A stretch of 64,000 nt of DNA from Bradyrhizobium symbiodeficiens (GCF_002266465.3 NZ_CP029427.2:3536501-3600500), one strand, 5' to 3'; positions 9,599-18,263 are shown, counted from the stretch's first letter. Numbers and translations are program-made. The notes: generated by a model from the letters alone, not told the origin.

Positions 9599-10702
9599 AT
9601 GATGTTGACGGCACTCGGTTTGATGAGCGGCACCTCGCTGGACGGGGTGGATGTCGCGCTGATCGAAACCGATGGAAAGCAGGTGAAGGCGTTCGGGCCG
9701 TCCGGCTACCGGGCCTATAGCCCGGCGGAGCGCAATCTGCTGCGCCAGGCGCTGAGCGAAGCCGTGCACCTGTCGCAACGTGCCGCCCGGCCAGGCATCC
9801 TGGCCGAGGCCGAGCGCGCGGTGACACAGGCCCATGCCGAGGCGGTTGCCGCCTTCTTCGCCCAGAACCGCATGAAGCCGGAGGACATCGACATCGTCGG
9901 CTTCCACGGCCAGACCGTGCTGCATCGCCCCGAGCGGCGGCTGACGGTGCAGATCGGCGACGGGCCGGCGCTGGCGAAAGCGATCCATATCCCCGTGATG
10001 CATGATTTCCGTGCCGCCGACGTCGAGGCGGGCGGGCAGGGGGCGCCCTTCGTACCGGTCTACCACCGTGCGCTCGCCAACTCGCTGGATCGCGAGGGCC
10101 CGATCGTCGTCGTCAATATCGGCGGTGTCTCCAACATCACCTATATCGACGGCAACGACACGCTGATCGCCTGCGACACCGGGCCCGGCAACGCGCTGCT
10201 GGACGATTTCATGTACCGCACGATGAACCAGTCGTTCGATACGGAGGGAAAGTTTGCAGCTCTCGGAAAGGTGGACGAGGCCTGGATTGCCCGCGCGCTG
10301 GAGCTGCCGTTCTTTGCGTTGCCTCCGCCGAAATCGCTCGATCGCAACGACTTTGCTGCGCTCAAGCTCGGCGAGGTCGCGCCGGCCGATGGCGCGGCGA
10401 CCCTGACCGCCTTCACCGCGGCGGCGATCGCCCGCATCATCCCGTTGTTGCCGCGGCGGCCACGGAGCTGGATCGTCTGCGGCGGCGGCGCGCGCAACCT
10501 CACCATGCTGCGGATGCTGAGGGAGCGGATGGGATCGGCCACCGTCGAGGCCGCCGAGACGCTCGGCTGGGCCTCCGACGCCATCGAGGCCCAGGCCTTC
10601 GGCTTCCTCGCCGCCCGCGGCCTGAAAGGCCTGCCATTGTCCTATCCGGCGACCACGGGGGTGCCGATGCCGATGACAGGTGGAGTGATCGCGCGGCCCT
10701 GA
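9599..10702 (+). CDS. anmK: Anhydro-N-acetylmuramic acid kinase
   Basis: Phosphorylates and opens 1,6-anhydro-N-acetylmuramate to MurNAc-6-phosphate in peptidoglycan recycling. The N-terminus holds the family motif GLMSGTSLDGVD (residues 8-19). Further on come GFHGQT, the DTGPGNALLDD block and CGGGARN near the C-terminus. The 367-residue length is normal. The start at 9599 is supported by GAGGGC at 9585-9590; an ATG at 9542 would add 19 residues. The last 42 bases of the gene are repeated, with six changes, about 780 bases downstream (11442-11483), where they also end in TGA. See the repeat-like block that follows. Confidence 0.95.
   Translation: MMLTALGLMSGTSLDGVDVALIETDGKQVKAFGPSGYRAYSPAERNLLRQALSEAVHLSQRAARPGILAEAERAVTQAHAEAVAAFFAQNRMKPEDIDIVGFHGQTVLHRPERRLTVQIGDGPALAKAIHIPVMHDFRAADVEAGGQGAPFVPVYHRALANSLDREGPIVVVNIGGVSNITYIDGNDTLIACDTGPGNALLDDFMYRTMNQSFDTEGKFAALGKVDEAWIARALELPFFALPPPKSLDRNDFAALKLGEVAPADGAATLTAFTAAAIARIIPLLPRRPRSWIVCGGGARNLTMLRMLRERMGSATVEAAETLGWASDAIEAQAFGFLAARGLKGLPLSYPATTGVPMPMTGGVIARP
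10661..10702 (+). repeat. Direct repeat, copy A (functional anmK 3' end)
   Basis: These last 42 bases of anmK encode VPMPMTGGVIARP plus the stop. They match 11442-11483 at 36 of 42 positions, with no gaps. Confidence 0.9.
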
Positions 10703-11441
10703 GGGCGGCCCCGGTCGGCCCATCGTCGTTGCTTCGCTGCGCGCGCAATCATGGCGCATGCGTCGGCGATTGCGGTTCATTCCGCGCGCTTTCTCGCAAG
10801 ACGCACCTTCTCGTTCTCGCGGCAGATTTCGCCCGAGCTTTGCAGGTCGTTTCGCGCTCTTTGAAGACCAAAGGGCGCAGGGAAGGCCGGGCGCCGGCGG
10901 CACCCGCAGGTCCGTGGGCGATAAGAGCGCACACGGGGTGGACCACAGGTGTGCCGGTCGCCCGGCCTTCCCTGCGCGGATGGTTTTAACGGTGTCCTTC
11001 GTGCTCTCCTCGGGGAGCGTTGCACTATTGCCCCCGTCGCCTTGCGGCTGATCGATGCGCGTGCCGGTTGGTCGCCACATCACCGCAAACCTTGACGCCA
11101 GAACCCCGGGCGTCAGGACCACACGACTTCTCCGTCCGCGGACGGTCTGGCCTCAACATCCGGGGCTTGCGTGTGCCCGCCCCGGACCATCGACCAAACC
11201 GCTGTGACCGCGCCGTGTCGTATGCACGTTGCACCGGGACTCACGGTCGCCCGCCCTGTCCTCACGCACATCGCGCCGGCGCTACCGCGTCCACCGCACC
11301 CCGGCCCGCATCTCGTGACGATCGCGAAGCGCCCCTCTGGCAGGGCCGGGATGACGGATGTATGCCACAAATCCGAAATTCGGAAAAGCGATATATTTTG
11401 GCCGGAAGGGATTGACGGGTTTTGGGTGTTTTGCCCGACGC
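10703..11441. repeat. Non-coding dispersed-repeat-like block beside anmK
   Basis: About 740 bases with no believable gene: the open frames present are short, overlap on both strands and have no family features. The left part carries a perfect 19-bp inverted repeat (10875-10893 and 10959-10977). The right part is rich in CCG and GTCC words and ends in an AT-richer tail near 11380-11420. The block is bordered on both sides by anmK 3'-end sequence, so it appears to have been inserted into, or recombined with, the anmK tail. Similar non-coding blocks are, as I remember, scattered through Bradyrhizobium genomes; this could not be checked here. Confidence 0.6.
10875..10977. repeat. Perfect 19-bp inverted repeat inside the block
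   Basis: The arms GCGCAGGGAAGGCCGGGCG (10875-10893) and its exact complement (10959-10977) are separated by 65 bases. They may be the structural core of the repeat-like block. Confidence 0.85.
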
Positions 11442-11483
11442 GTGCCGATGCCGATGACGGGTAGGGTGATCGGTTGGCCCTGA
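11442..11483 (+). repeat. Direct repeat, copy B (fossil anmK 3' end)
   Basis: Forty-two bases matching the end of anmK at 36 positions. Read in the anmK frame they give VPMPMTGRVIGWP and the same TGA stop. No start codon or upstream coding frame belongs to it, so it is a relic of an anmK tail. Confidence 0.85.
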
Positions 11484-11486
11484 ATT

Positions 11487-11549
11487 AATGCAATTGCATT
11501 GATCTTGACGAGTGAATGCAAATGCATCTATATTGAATGCAGTTGCATC
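11487..11549 (+). promoter_or_regulatory. GST promoter with three TGCA-type palindromes
   Basis: A sigma-70-like promoter is visible: TTGACG (11505-11510), an 18-base spacer, TATATT (11529-11534). Three related palindromes are laid over it: AATGCAATTGCATT (11487-11500), AATGCAAATGCAT (11515-11527, inside the spacer) and GAATGCAGTTGCATC (11535-11549, just after the -10 box). Palindrome centres are 28 and 21 bases apart. A repressor bound at the middle and last sites would block RNA polymerase. The layout suits a dimeric regulator such as MarR or TetR, but no such gene lies beside it (inference). Confidence 0.7.
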
Positions 11550-11569
11550 GAACCGCCAGGATCATTGCC

Positions 11570-12247
11570 ATGACGACTTCGCTCAAACTGATCAGCCACA
11601 AGCTTTGCCCCTATGTGCAGCGTGCCGTGATCGCGCTGAAAGAAAAGGGCGTGCCGTTCGAGCGGATCGACATCGATCTCGCCGATAAGCCCGACTGGTT
11701 TCTCAAACTGTCGCCGCTCGGCAAAGTGCCGGTGCTGGTGGTGACGACCGACGAGGGCGAGGTCGCGTTGTTCGAGAGCAACGTGATCTGTGAATACATC
11801 GAGGAGACGCAAGGCCGCGCGCAGCTGCATCCGGCAGACCCGCTGAAGCGTGCCGAGCATCGCGCCTGGATGGAGTTCGGCTCGGTGATCCTCGGCGATC
11901 TCTGGGGTCTGGAGACCACGACCGATCCGGCGACGTTCGAGAGCAAGCGGCAGGCGCTCGCCGCGAAATTCGCGCGTGTCGAAGGGGCACTCGGCGCGGG
12001 GCCGTATTTCGCTGGCGATAAATTCAGTCTGGTCGATGCGGTATTCGCACCGATCTTCCGCTATTTCGACGTGTTCGACGAACTGACCGAGCTCGGCGTC
12101 TTCAAGGATCTACCCAAGGTGCAGGCGTGGAGAGCCGAACTGGCAAAACACCCGAGCGTGCGCACGGCGGTCGGCGCCGACTATCCGCAATTGCTGCGCG
12201 CCTTCCTCGTGCGGCACGACGCGCATCTGCTCAAGCTCGCGGCTTAA
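11570..12247 (+). CDS. Glutathione S-transferase family protein, omega-like
   Basis: A 225-residue cytoplasmic protein with the N-terminal thioredoxin fold and C-terminal helical domain of GSTs. Residues 13-18 read CPYVQR, which matches the omega-class and glutaredoxin-like active site with catalytic Cys13, in place of the Tyr or Ser of other classes. The glutathione-binding ES pair is in FESNVICEYIEE. Such enzymes usually carry out thiol transfer or reduce glutathione adducts; the substrate here is unknown. The start at 11570 has AGGA at 11558-11561; a start at 11537 would lie inside the palindromic promoter and is unlikely. The gene is probably controlled by the three palindromes just upstream. 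Confidence 0.9.
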   Translation: MTTSLKLISHKLCPYVQRAVIALKEKGVPFERIDIDLADKPDWFLKLSPLGKVPVLVVTTDEGEVALFESNVICEYIEETQGRAQLHPADPLKRAEHRAWMEFGSVILGDLWGLETTTDPATFESKRQALAAKFARVEGALGAGPYFAGDKFSLVDAVFAPIFRYFDVFDELTELGVFKDLPKVQAWRAELAKHPSVRTAVGADYPQLLRAFLVRHDAHLLKLAA

Positions 12248-12265
12248 GCTGCGCGCGTTGATCCC

Positions 12266-12350
12266 GTAGCCCGGATGGAGCGAAGCGCAATCCGGGGCTT
12301 GTATCCGCGAATGAAGCTACCCGGATTTCGCTTCGCTCCATCCGGGCTAC
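12266..12350. repeat. Palindromic intergenic repeat (GTAGCCCGGATGG type)
   Basis: The arms 12266-12296 and 12320-12350 are inverted copies matching at 30 of 31 positions; the arm begins GTAGCCCGGATGGAGCGAAG. This is a known style of bacterial REP sequence. It lies between the convergent GST and hydrolase genes and may act as a shared terminator. Confidence 0.88.
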
Positions 12351-12372
12351 AAGGTCTCTGCGCTACAAGGCG

Positions 12373-13020
12373 TCAGCGTACGTTCGCCAGACGCATATCA
12401 AGATACGCCGTAATGGTTTCCATCAGCGGCTCGAGCTTGGCATCGAAGAAATGGTTGGCGCCGGGGATGACCTGCTGGTCGATCACGATGCCCTTCTGCG
12501 TCTTCAGCTTCTCGACCAGCGTGTTGACGTCCTTGGGCGGCACCACCGCGTCCTTCTCGCCATGCACGATCAGGCCCGAGGACGGGCAGGGCGCAAGGAA
12601 CGAGAAGTCGTAGAGATTGGCCGGCGGCGCGATCGAGATGAAGCCCTCGACCTCGGGGCGGCGCATCAACAGCTGCATGCCGATCCAGGCGCCGAAGGAG
12701 AAGCCCGCGACCCAGCAGGCGCGCGCCTCGGGATTGATGGTCTGCGCCCAGTCGAGCGCTGCGGCCGCATCCGACAATTCGCCGGTACCGTGGTCGAACG
12801 AGCCTTGGCTGCGGCCGACGCCGCGGAAATTGAAGCGCAGCACCGAGAAGCCGCGATGCGCGAACGCATAGTAGCACTGGTACACGATCTGATGGTTCAT
12901 CGTGCCGTGAAACTGCGGATGCGGATGCAGGATCATCGCGATCGGCGCGTTCTTCTGCTTGGCCGGGTGATAGCGGCCTTCGAGACGGCCGGCAGGGCCA
13001 GTGAAAATAACTTCAGGCAT
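12373..13020 (-). CDS. Alpha/beta hydrolase
   Basis: A 215-residue cytoplasmic alpha/beta hydrolase. The nucleophile elbow is GFSFG in CWVAGFSFGAWIGM, the acid is likely the Asp in IVHGEKDAVVP and the histidine is in GANHFFDAKL, so the catalytic triad is complete. The small size, the early HPHPQFHGTMNHQ segment and the absence of a lid domain resemble the Tex30/KANL3-like dienelactone hydrolase group, which is common in Rhizobiales and has no assigned substrate. The start at 13020 (MPEVIFTGP) was chosen because an upstream ATG at 13068 adds only low-complexity sequence. Convergent with the GST gene. Confidence 0.85.
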   Translation of the reverse strand: MPEVIFTGPAGRLEGRYHPAKQKNAPIAMILHPHPQFHGTMNHQIVYQCYYAFAHRGFSVLRFNFRGVGRSQGSFDHGTGELSDAAAALDWAQTINPEARACWVAGFSFGAWIGMQLLMRRPEVEGFISIAPPANLYDFSFLAPCPSSGLIVHGEKDAVVPPKDVNTLVEKLKTQKGIVIDQQVIPGANHFFDAKLEPLMETITAYLDMRLANVR

Positions 13021-13370
13021 CGATGATCTCTTGATTGATTTGCTGGAGCGACGATCCTCGGCAATCAACCGATTGTGGCCTCGTCGGCGGGTGCCGACGG
13101 AAGCGCGAATGAAGGGTGAGAAGGCGCGCCTTGCGGTGATGCGCTGAAGGCGCGCGGTGACTTGACGGTGCGGGTTCTAACATAGGCTGAGGGTCAAAAA
13201 GCAAGCATCTTGAACATCACTCAATGGGCTCAAGATGTTAGCGTGTCATGGTCGCGTCATCGGCGGCCGCGGACATGGAATCGCCCGTTGCCAAGCGCGG
13301 GCCGGGGCGCCATGTCGGACCAAAGGGGTCCCACAGGCCGGGTCTTCCAAGCAAGGTAATATAATACTAC
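13021..13370. other. Divergent control region between hydrolase and suf operon
   Basis: There is no gene in these 350 bases. An inverted repeat CATCTTGA (13206-13213) and TCAAGATG (13230-13237) with a 16-base gap sits about 135 bases before the first suf gene and could be an operator. I did not find a clear iron-control or Irr-type box, nor a clear -35/-10 pair. Confidence 0.4.
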
Positions 13371-14510
13371 ATGCGGAACCGCGTTTATCTCGACTGGAAT
13401 GCGACCACGCCGCTGCGCCCGGAAGCGCGACGCGCCATGCTTGCTGCCTGGGATCTGGTCGGCAACCCGTCCTCGGTCCACGCCGAGGGACGGGAGGCGC
13501 GTCGGCTAGTGGAAGAGGCCCGTGGCGCACTGGCAGCAGCGGTAGGGGCGCTGCCGCGCAACGTCGTCTTCACCTCCGCTGGAACGGAAGCCAACGCGAT
13601 GGCGCTGTCGCCTGGCCTGCGGCGGTCATCTGGCGGCCCGGTCGAACGGCTGCTGGTTTCGGCCGTGGAGCACGCCTCGGTGCTCGCCGGTGGCCGGTTC
13701 CCGGCGGACAAGATCGGTTTGATCCCGGTGCTGCGTTCCGGTGTGGTTGATCTCGACCGTCTCAGGGGCCTGCTCGCTGACGGCCCTTCGGCCCTGGTTT
13801 CCGTCATGGCCGCGAACAACGAAACCGGCGCGCTCCAGCCGGTCGCGGAGGTCGCCCGGGTCGTCCACGAGGCCGGCGGCCTCCTGCACGTCGATGCAAT
13901 CCAGGCGCTCGGGAAAATTCCGTTCGAGATCAACATCGTGGGCGCGGATCTTGCGACTTTTTCTGCACATAAGGTCGGCGGCCCCAAGGGTGTCGGTGCC
14001 CTGGTCGTGGCCGAGGGACTGAGCGGATTGGAGCCCTTGCTGCGGGGAGGCGGCCAGGAGCTGAACCGGCGCGCCGGAACCGAGAATGTTGCGGGAATCG
14101 CCGGCTTCGGCGCAGCGGTGAAAGTCGCGCTTCAGACTCTTTCGGAAGATGCGGAGCAGATGGCAACCCTCAGAATTCGCTTGGAAAATGGTATCCGGGG
14201 AACCGCCGGCGCAACCGTCTTCTCGGATGACGTTGAGCGGTTGCCGAATACCGTTCTTTTCGCCGCGCCCGGCCTCAAGGCCGAGACCGCCGTGATCGGC
14301 TTTGACCTCGAAGGCATCGCAGTCTCGTCGGGGTCGGCCTGTTCCTCGGGCAAGGTCCAGCCGTCCCACGTGCTGTCGGCCATGGGGTACGATCCCGCGG
14401 TGGCCCAGGGGGCGGTGCGCCTCAGTCTGGGCTGGTCCACGGAACCGGATGACATCAATAGGGCGTTAGAGGCTTGGCGAAAGCTCGGTAATACCCTACT
14501 TAAGGGATAG
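13371..14510 (+). CDS. Cysteine desulfurase, class I (NifS/IscS type)
   Basis: A PLP enzyme that takes sulfur from cysteine for Fe-S cluster building. The 379 residues hold the PLP lysine Lys201 in FSAHKVGGPKG and the active-site cysteine Cys324 in SSGSACSSGKVQ, on the longer flexible loop typical of class I enzymes. It heads the suf operon, where a second, class II desulfurase (SufS) is found five genes on. The 125-base gap before sufB suggests sufB may also have its own promoter. Whether this enzyme supplies SufB directly or serves another sulfur acceptor cannot be told from the sequence. Confidence 0.92.
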   Translation: MRNRVYLDWNATTPLRPEARRAMLAAWDLVGNPSSVHAEGREARRLVEEARGALAAAVGALPRNVVFTSAGTEANAMALSPGLRRSSGGPVERLLVSAVEHASVLAGGRFPADKIGLIPVLRSGVVDLDRLRGLLADGPSALVSVMAANNETGALQPVAEVARVVHEAGGLLHVDAIQALGKIPFEINIVGADLATFSAHKVGGPKGVGALVVAEGLSGLEPLLRGGGQELNRRAGTENVAGIAGFGAAVKVALQTLSEDAEQMATLRIRLENGIRGTAGATVFSDDVERLPNTVLFAAPGLKAETAVIGFDLEGIAVSSGSACSSGKVQPSHVLSAMGYDPAVAQGAVRLSLGWSTEPDDINRALEAWRKLGNTLLKG

Positions 14511-14560
14511 GCGATGAAACAGGGCTTGAACGGTTCTAAGCCCGTGCTTTCCGCCAAAAA

Positions 14561-14582
14561 ACATCGTAATAGACATCGTAAT
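14561..14582 (+). repeat. Tandem direct repeat upstream of sufB
   Basis: ACATCGTAAT occurs twice (14561-14570 and 14573-14582), 12 bases start to start, about 55 bases before the sufB start. This may be a binding site for a regulator contacting the same DNA face about once per turn (inference). Confidence 0.6.
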
Positions 14583-14635
14583 ACTCGTCCGAGTTTGATC
14601 CACCGCGGTCCTTGAAACCGCGAGCGGAGGATAGA

Positions 14636-16132
14636 ATGCCAGCCGTGCAAGAGACGGTCGAGCGCGTCAAGCGCATCGACGTCGACCAATACCGCTATGG
14701 GTTTGAGACCCTGATCGAATCCGACAAGGCCCCCAAGGGGCTGTCGGAAGACACAGTCCGGTTCATCTCCGAGAAGAAGAACGAGCCCGCCTGGATGCTC
14801 CAGTGGCGGCTGGAGGCCTATCGGCGCTGGCTGACCATGACCGAGCCGACCTGGGCCCGCGTCGACTATCCCAAGATCGATTTCCAGGACCTCTATTACT
14901 ATTCGGCGCCGAAGCCGAAGAAGACGATCACCTCGCTCGACGAGATCGATCCGGAGATTCTCAAGACCTACGAGAAGCTCGGCATTCCCTTGCGGGAAGT
15001 CGCGATGCTCGAAGGCGTCGAGCCCAAGCCCGGCGAGGAAGACCCGGCGCGCCGCAAGATCGCGGTCGATGCCGTCTTCGATTCGGTCTCGGTTGCGACC
15101 ACCTTCAAGGCGGAGCTGAAGAAAGCCGGCGTGATCTTCATGCCGATCTCGGAGGCGATCCGCGAGCACCCTGAACTGGTGCAGAAATATCTGGGATCGG
15201 TGGTGCCGACCTCCGACAATTTCTACGCGACGCTGAACTCGGCAGTGTTTTCCGACGGCTCGTTCGTCTACGTGCCGCCGGGCGTGCGCTGTCCGATGGA
15301 GCTGTCGACCTATTTCCGCATCAACGAGCGCAACACCGGTCAGTTCGAGCGCACGCTGATCATCGCCGACAAGGGCGCCTACGTCTCCTATCTCGAAGGC
15401 TGCACCGCGCCGCAGCGCGACGAGAACCAGCTGCATGCCGCCGTGGTCGAGCTCGTCGCGCATGACGATGCCGAGATCAAATATTCGACGGTGCAGAACT
15501 GGTATCCCGGCAATTCGGAAGGCAAGGGCGGCATCTACAATTTCGTCACCAAGCGTGGCGACTGCCGCGGCGACCGCTCCAAGATTTCCTGGACCCAGGT
15601 CGAGACCGGGTCGGCGATCACCTGGAAATATCCGAGCTGCATCCTGCGCGGCGACAATTCCAGCGGCGAGTTCTATTCGATCGCGATCTCGAACGGCTAT
15701 CAGCAGGTCGACAGCGGCACCAAGATGATCCATCTCGGCAAGAACACGTCGAGCCGGATCATCTCCAAGGGCATCGCCGCCGGCAAGTCGCAGAACACCT
15801 ATCGTGGGCTCGTCACCGCGCATCGCAAGGCGACCGGCGCCCGCAATTTCACGGCCTGCGATTCCCTGCTGATCGGCGACAAATGCGGCGCGCACACCGT
15901 GCCGTACATCGAGGCCAAGAACTCGTCGGCGACGTTCGAGCACGAGGCGACGACCTCGAAGATCTCCGAGGATGTGCTGTTCTACTGCATCCAGCGCGGC
16001 CTTTCGCAGGAAGAAGCGGTCGGCCTCGTCGTCAACGGCTTCGTCAAGGACGTGCTGCAGCAGCTGCCGATGGAATTCGCGGTGGAAGCGCAGAAGCTGA
16101 TTTCGATCTCGCTCGAAGGGTCGGTCGGTTAG
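14636..16132 (+). CDS. sufB: Fe-S cluster assembly scaffold protein SufB
   Basis: SufB forms the SufBC2D complex on which Fe-S clusters are assembled. The protein is 498 residues long, normal for the family, with the right-handed beta-helix core and conserved blocks such as NSAVFSDGSFVYVPPGVRCP, SYLEGCTAPQ and the C-terminal ARNFTACDSLLIGDKCGAH that carries the cluster-related cysteine. The start at 14636 has a strong GGAGGA ribosome binding site. A small hairpin (CGCGGT / ACCGCG, 14604-14622) lies just before that site. It is followed by sufC after 62 bases and belongs to a seven-gene operon. Confidence 0.97.
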   Translation: MPAVQETVERVKRIDVDQYRYGFETLIESDKAPKGLSEDTVRFISEKKNEPAWMLQWRLEAYRRWLTMTEPTWARVDYPKIDFQDLYYYSAPKPKKTITSLDEIDPEILKTYEKLGIPLREVAMLEGVEPKPGEEDPARRKIAVDAVFDSVSVATTFKAELKKAGVIFMPISEAIREHPELVQKYLGSVVPTSDNFYATLNSAVFSDGSFVYVPPGVRCPMELSTYFRINERNTGQFERTLIIADKGAYVSYLEGCTAPQRDENQLHAAVVELVAHDDAEIKYSTVQNWYPGNSEGKGGIYNFVTKRGDCRGDRSKISWTQVETGSAITWKYPSCILRGDNSSGEFYSIAISNGYQQVDSGTKMIHLGKNTSSRIISKGIAAGKSQNTYRGLVTAHRKATGARNFTACDSLLIGDKCGAHTVPYIEAKNSSATFEHEATTSKISEDVLFYCIQRGLSQEEAVGLVVNGFVKDVLQQLPMEFAVEAQKLISISLEGSVG

Positions 16133-16194
16133 CTCCGACCCTCGCGGTGCGCCTCGGGCGCTCCATGCATCAATTGAATAAACTGGATACCAAG

Positions 16195-16947
16195 ATGGCT
16201 TTGCTTGAAGTGAAAGACCTCAAGGTTCGTGTCGAGGAGCGTGAGATCCTCCACGGGCTGAATCTGACCGTGAACGAGGGCGAGATCCACGCGATCATGG
16301 GGCCGAACGGCTCCGGCAAGTCGACGCTCTCCCACGTCATCGCCGGCAAGCCCGGCTATGAAGTCATCGACGGTCAGATCTTGTTCAAGGGCGAGGACCT
16401 GCTGGAGATGGCTCCGGAGGAGCGCGCCGCGAAAGGCGTGTTCCTGGCGTTTCAGTATCCGGTCGAGATTCCCGGCGTCGCCACCATGACCTTCCTGCGC
16501 ACCGCGCTCAACGCGCAGCGCAAGGCGCGCGGCGAGAGCGAATATTCGACGCCCGACTTCCTGAAGAAGGTCCGCGAGGTCTCGAAGTCGCTGAACATCC
16601 CGCAGGACATGCTCAAGCGCGGCGTCAATGTCGGCTTCTCCGGCGGCGAGAAGAAGCGCAACGAGGTGCTGCAGATGGCGCTGTTCGAGCCGAGCCTGTG
16701 CATCCTCGACGAGATGGATTCCGGCCTCGACATCGATGCGCTGCGCATCGCGGCCGACGGCGTCAACGCGCTGCATTCGCCCAAGCGCGCGATGGTCGTC
16801 ATCACCCATTATCAGCGGCTGCTGAACTACATCGTGCCCGACATCGTGCACGTGATGTCGAAGGGCCGTGTCGTGAAGAGCGGCGGCAAGGAACTGGCGC
16901 TCGAGCTGGAAGCGTCCGGCTACGCCCAGTTCGAGGACGCCGCGTAA
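16195..16947 (+). CDS. sufC: Fe-S cluster assembly ATPase SufC
   Basis: The ABC-type ATPase of the SufBC2D scaffold, soluble and without a membrane partner. It has 250 residues, the usual length. Walker A is GPNGSGKST at residues 36-44, the ABC signature lies in FSGGEKKRNEV and Walker B is LCILDEMDSGLD, with the DEMDSGLD variant typical of SufC. The start at 16195 (MALLEVKDLK) matches the family; an in-frame ATG at 16165 would add ten residues. It lies 11 bases before sufD. Confidence 0.97.
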   Translation: MALLEVKDLKVRVEEREILHGLNLTVNEGEIHAIMGPNGSGKSTLSHVIAGKPGYEVIDGQILFKGEDLLEMAPEERAAKGVFLAFQYPVEIPGVATMTFLRTALNAQRKARGESEYSTPDFLKKVREVSKSLNIPQDMLKRGVNVGFSGGEKKRNEVLQMALFEPSLCILDEMDSGLDIDALRIAADGVNALHSPKRAMVVITHYQRLLNYIVPDIVHVMSKGRVVKSGGKELALELEASGYAQFEDAA

Positions 16948-16958
16948 GGAATTTTGCG

Positions 16959-18263
16959 ATGAACGTTGCTGTGGCAAAGACCGGAAAGGGCCGCGCGGTG
17001 AGCGATCTCTTCGCCAGCGCCGAAGGCCGGCTGCCGGGTTCGCCTTCCGTGATCGCGGTGCGCCGCGAGGCGTTCGAGACCTATGAGCGTCTCGGCCTGC
17101 CGCACCGCCGGATCGAGGAATGGAAATACACCGACCTGCGCGCGCTGGTCGGCGAGGTGCTGCCGCTGGCGGCCGCGCCCGATGCGTCTGCGCTGAAGCG
17201 CGCCGCGGAAGCCGTCAAGGCGCATGCGATCGAGGGTGCCCGCAAGCTGGTGCTGGTCGACGGCGTGTTCGCAGGCGATCTGTCCGACGTGAAGGCGCTC
17301 GCCGCCGAGGCCGGCTTCAAGACGTTGCGGGAGACGCTGGAGAAGGATGCCGGTCTGCTGAAAACCGCGACCACCGATGCCGTGATCGCGCTGAACGCGG
17401 CGATGGCGACCGACGGTGTCGTGCTGTCGATTGCGGATGGTGCGCAACTCTCTGCGCCGATCCAGATCATCCATCTCGCAACCGCGGCTTCCGCCTCGGC
17501 CTTCACCCGCTCGCGGGTCATGGTTGGGAAGGGCGTCAGCGCCACCATCATCGAGAGCTTTGTCGCAGTCGGTGCGAAAGCCTACCAAGTCAACGATGCC
17601 GTCATCCTCTCGATCGGCGACAACGCTGATGTCGCACATATCCGTCTGATGGACGATGCGCCTGACGCGGTGAACATCAGCTCGCACTTCGTGACCGTCG
17701 GAGCGAACACGAAGCTGAACTTCTTCAACATGACCACGGGTGCCGCGGTCAGCCGTCTGCAGGGGTTCATCACGCTGGCAGGCGAGGGCAGCGAGCTCTC
17801 GGCCAATGGCGTCAATTTGTTGCAGAAGACCGAGCATGGCGACACCACGCTGGTGGTCGACCATGCGGTGCCGAACTGCGTCAGCCGCGAGGTCTTCCGC
17901 GCCGTGCTCGACGACCGTGCGCACTCGGTATTCCAGGGCCGCATCATCGTCCGTCCTGACGCGCAGAAGACCGACGGCAAGATGATGATCCGCGCGCTGC
18001 TGCTCTCGGACGAAGCCGAGGCCGATAACAAGCCCGAGCTGGAAATCTTCGCCGACGACGTTTCCTGCGGCCACGGCGCCACCGCCGGCGCGCTGGACGA
18101 CAGCCTGCTGTTCTATCTGAAGGCGCGTGGCCTGCCGGAGAAGCAGGCCCAAGCGCTGCTGATCCAGGCCTTCGTCGGTGAAGCGATCGAGCAGATCGCC
18201 GATGACGGCTTGCGCGAGCATGTGATCGGCATCGCCGAGCGCTGGCTGGAGCGGCGCCAATGA
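16959..18263 (+). CDS. sufD: Fe-S cluster assembly protein SufD
   Basis: The SufB paralogue that completes the SufBC2D scaffold and helps with iron delivery. It has 434 residues with the expected N-terminal region (RRIEEWKYTDLRALV) and C-terminal beta-helix blocks VFQGRIIVRPDAQKTDGKM and DVSCGHGATAGALDDSLLFY, which hold the conserved Cys and His. AAGGAA lies before the ATG at 16959. The stop overlaps the sufS start by four bases (ATGA), so translation of the two is probably coupled. Confidence 0.96.
   Translation: MNVAVAKTGKGRAVSDLFASAEGRLPGSPSVIAVRREAFETYERLGLPHRRIEEWKYTDLRALVGEVLPLAAAPDASALKRAAEAVKAHAIEGARKLVLVDGVFAGDLSDVKALAAEAGFKTLRETLEKDAGLLKTATTDAVIALNAAMATDGVVLSIADGAQLSAPIQIIHLATAASASAFTRSRVMVGKGVSATIIESFVAVGAKAYQVNDAVILSIGDNADVAHIRLMDDAPDAVNISSHFVTVGANTKLNFFNMTTGAAVSRLQGFITLAGEGSELSANGVNLLQKTEHGDTTLVVDHAVPNCVSREVFRAVLDDRAHSVFQGRIIVRPDAQKTDGKMMIRALLLSDEAEADNKPELEIFADDVSCGHGATAGALDDSLLFYLKARGLPEKQAQALLIQAFVGEAIEQIADDGLREHVIGIAERWLERRQ

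Noticed and set aside
10703..11464. Several short open frames in the block beside anmK, up to 131 residues
   Set aside because: They overlap on both strands, have no ribosome binding sites or family features, and fall within a non-coding repeat-like block.
14130..15943. A 603-residue open frame on the minus strand across sufB and the desulfurase gene
   Set aside because: Antisense to two clear genes with motifs; composition typical of a shadow.
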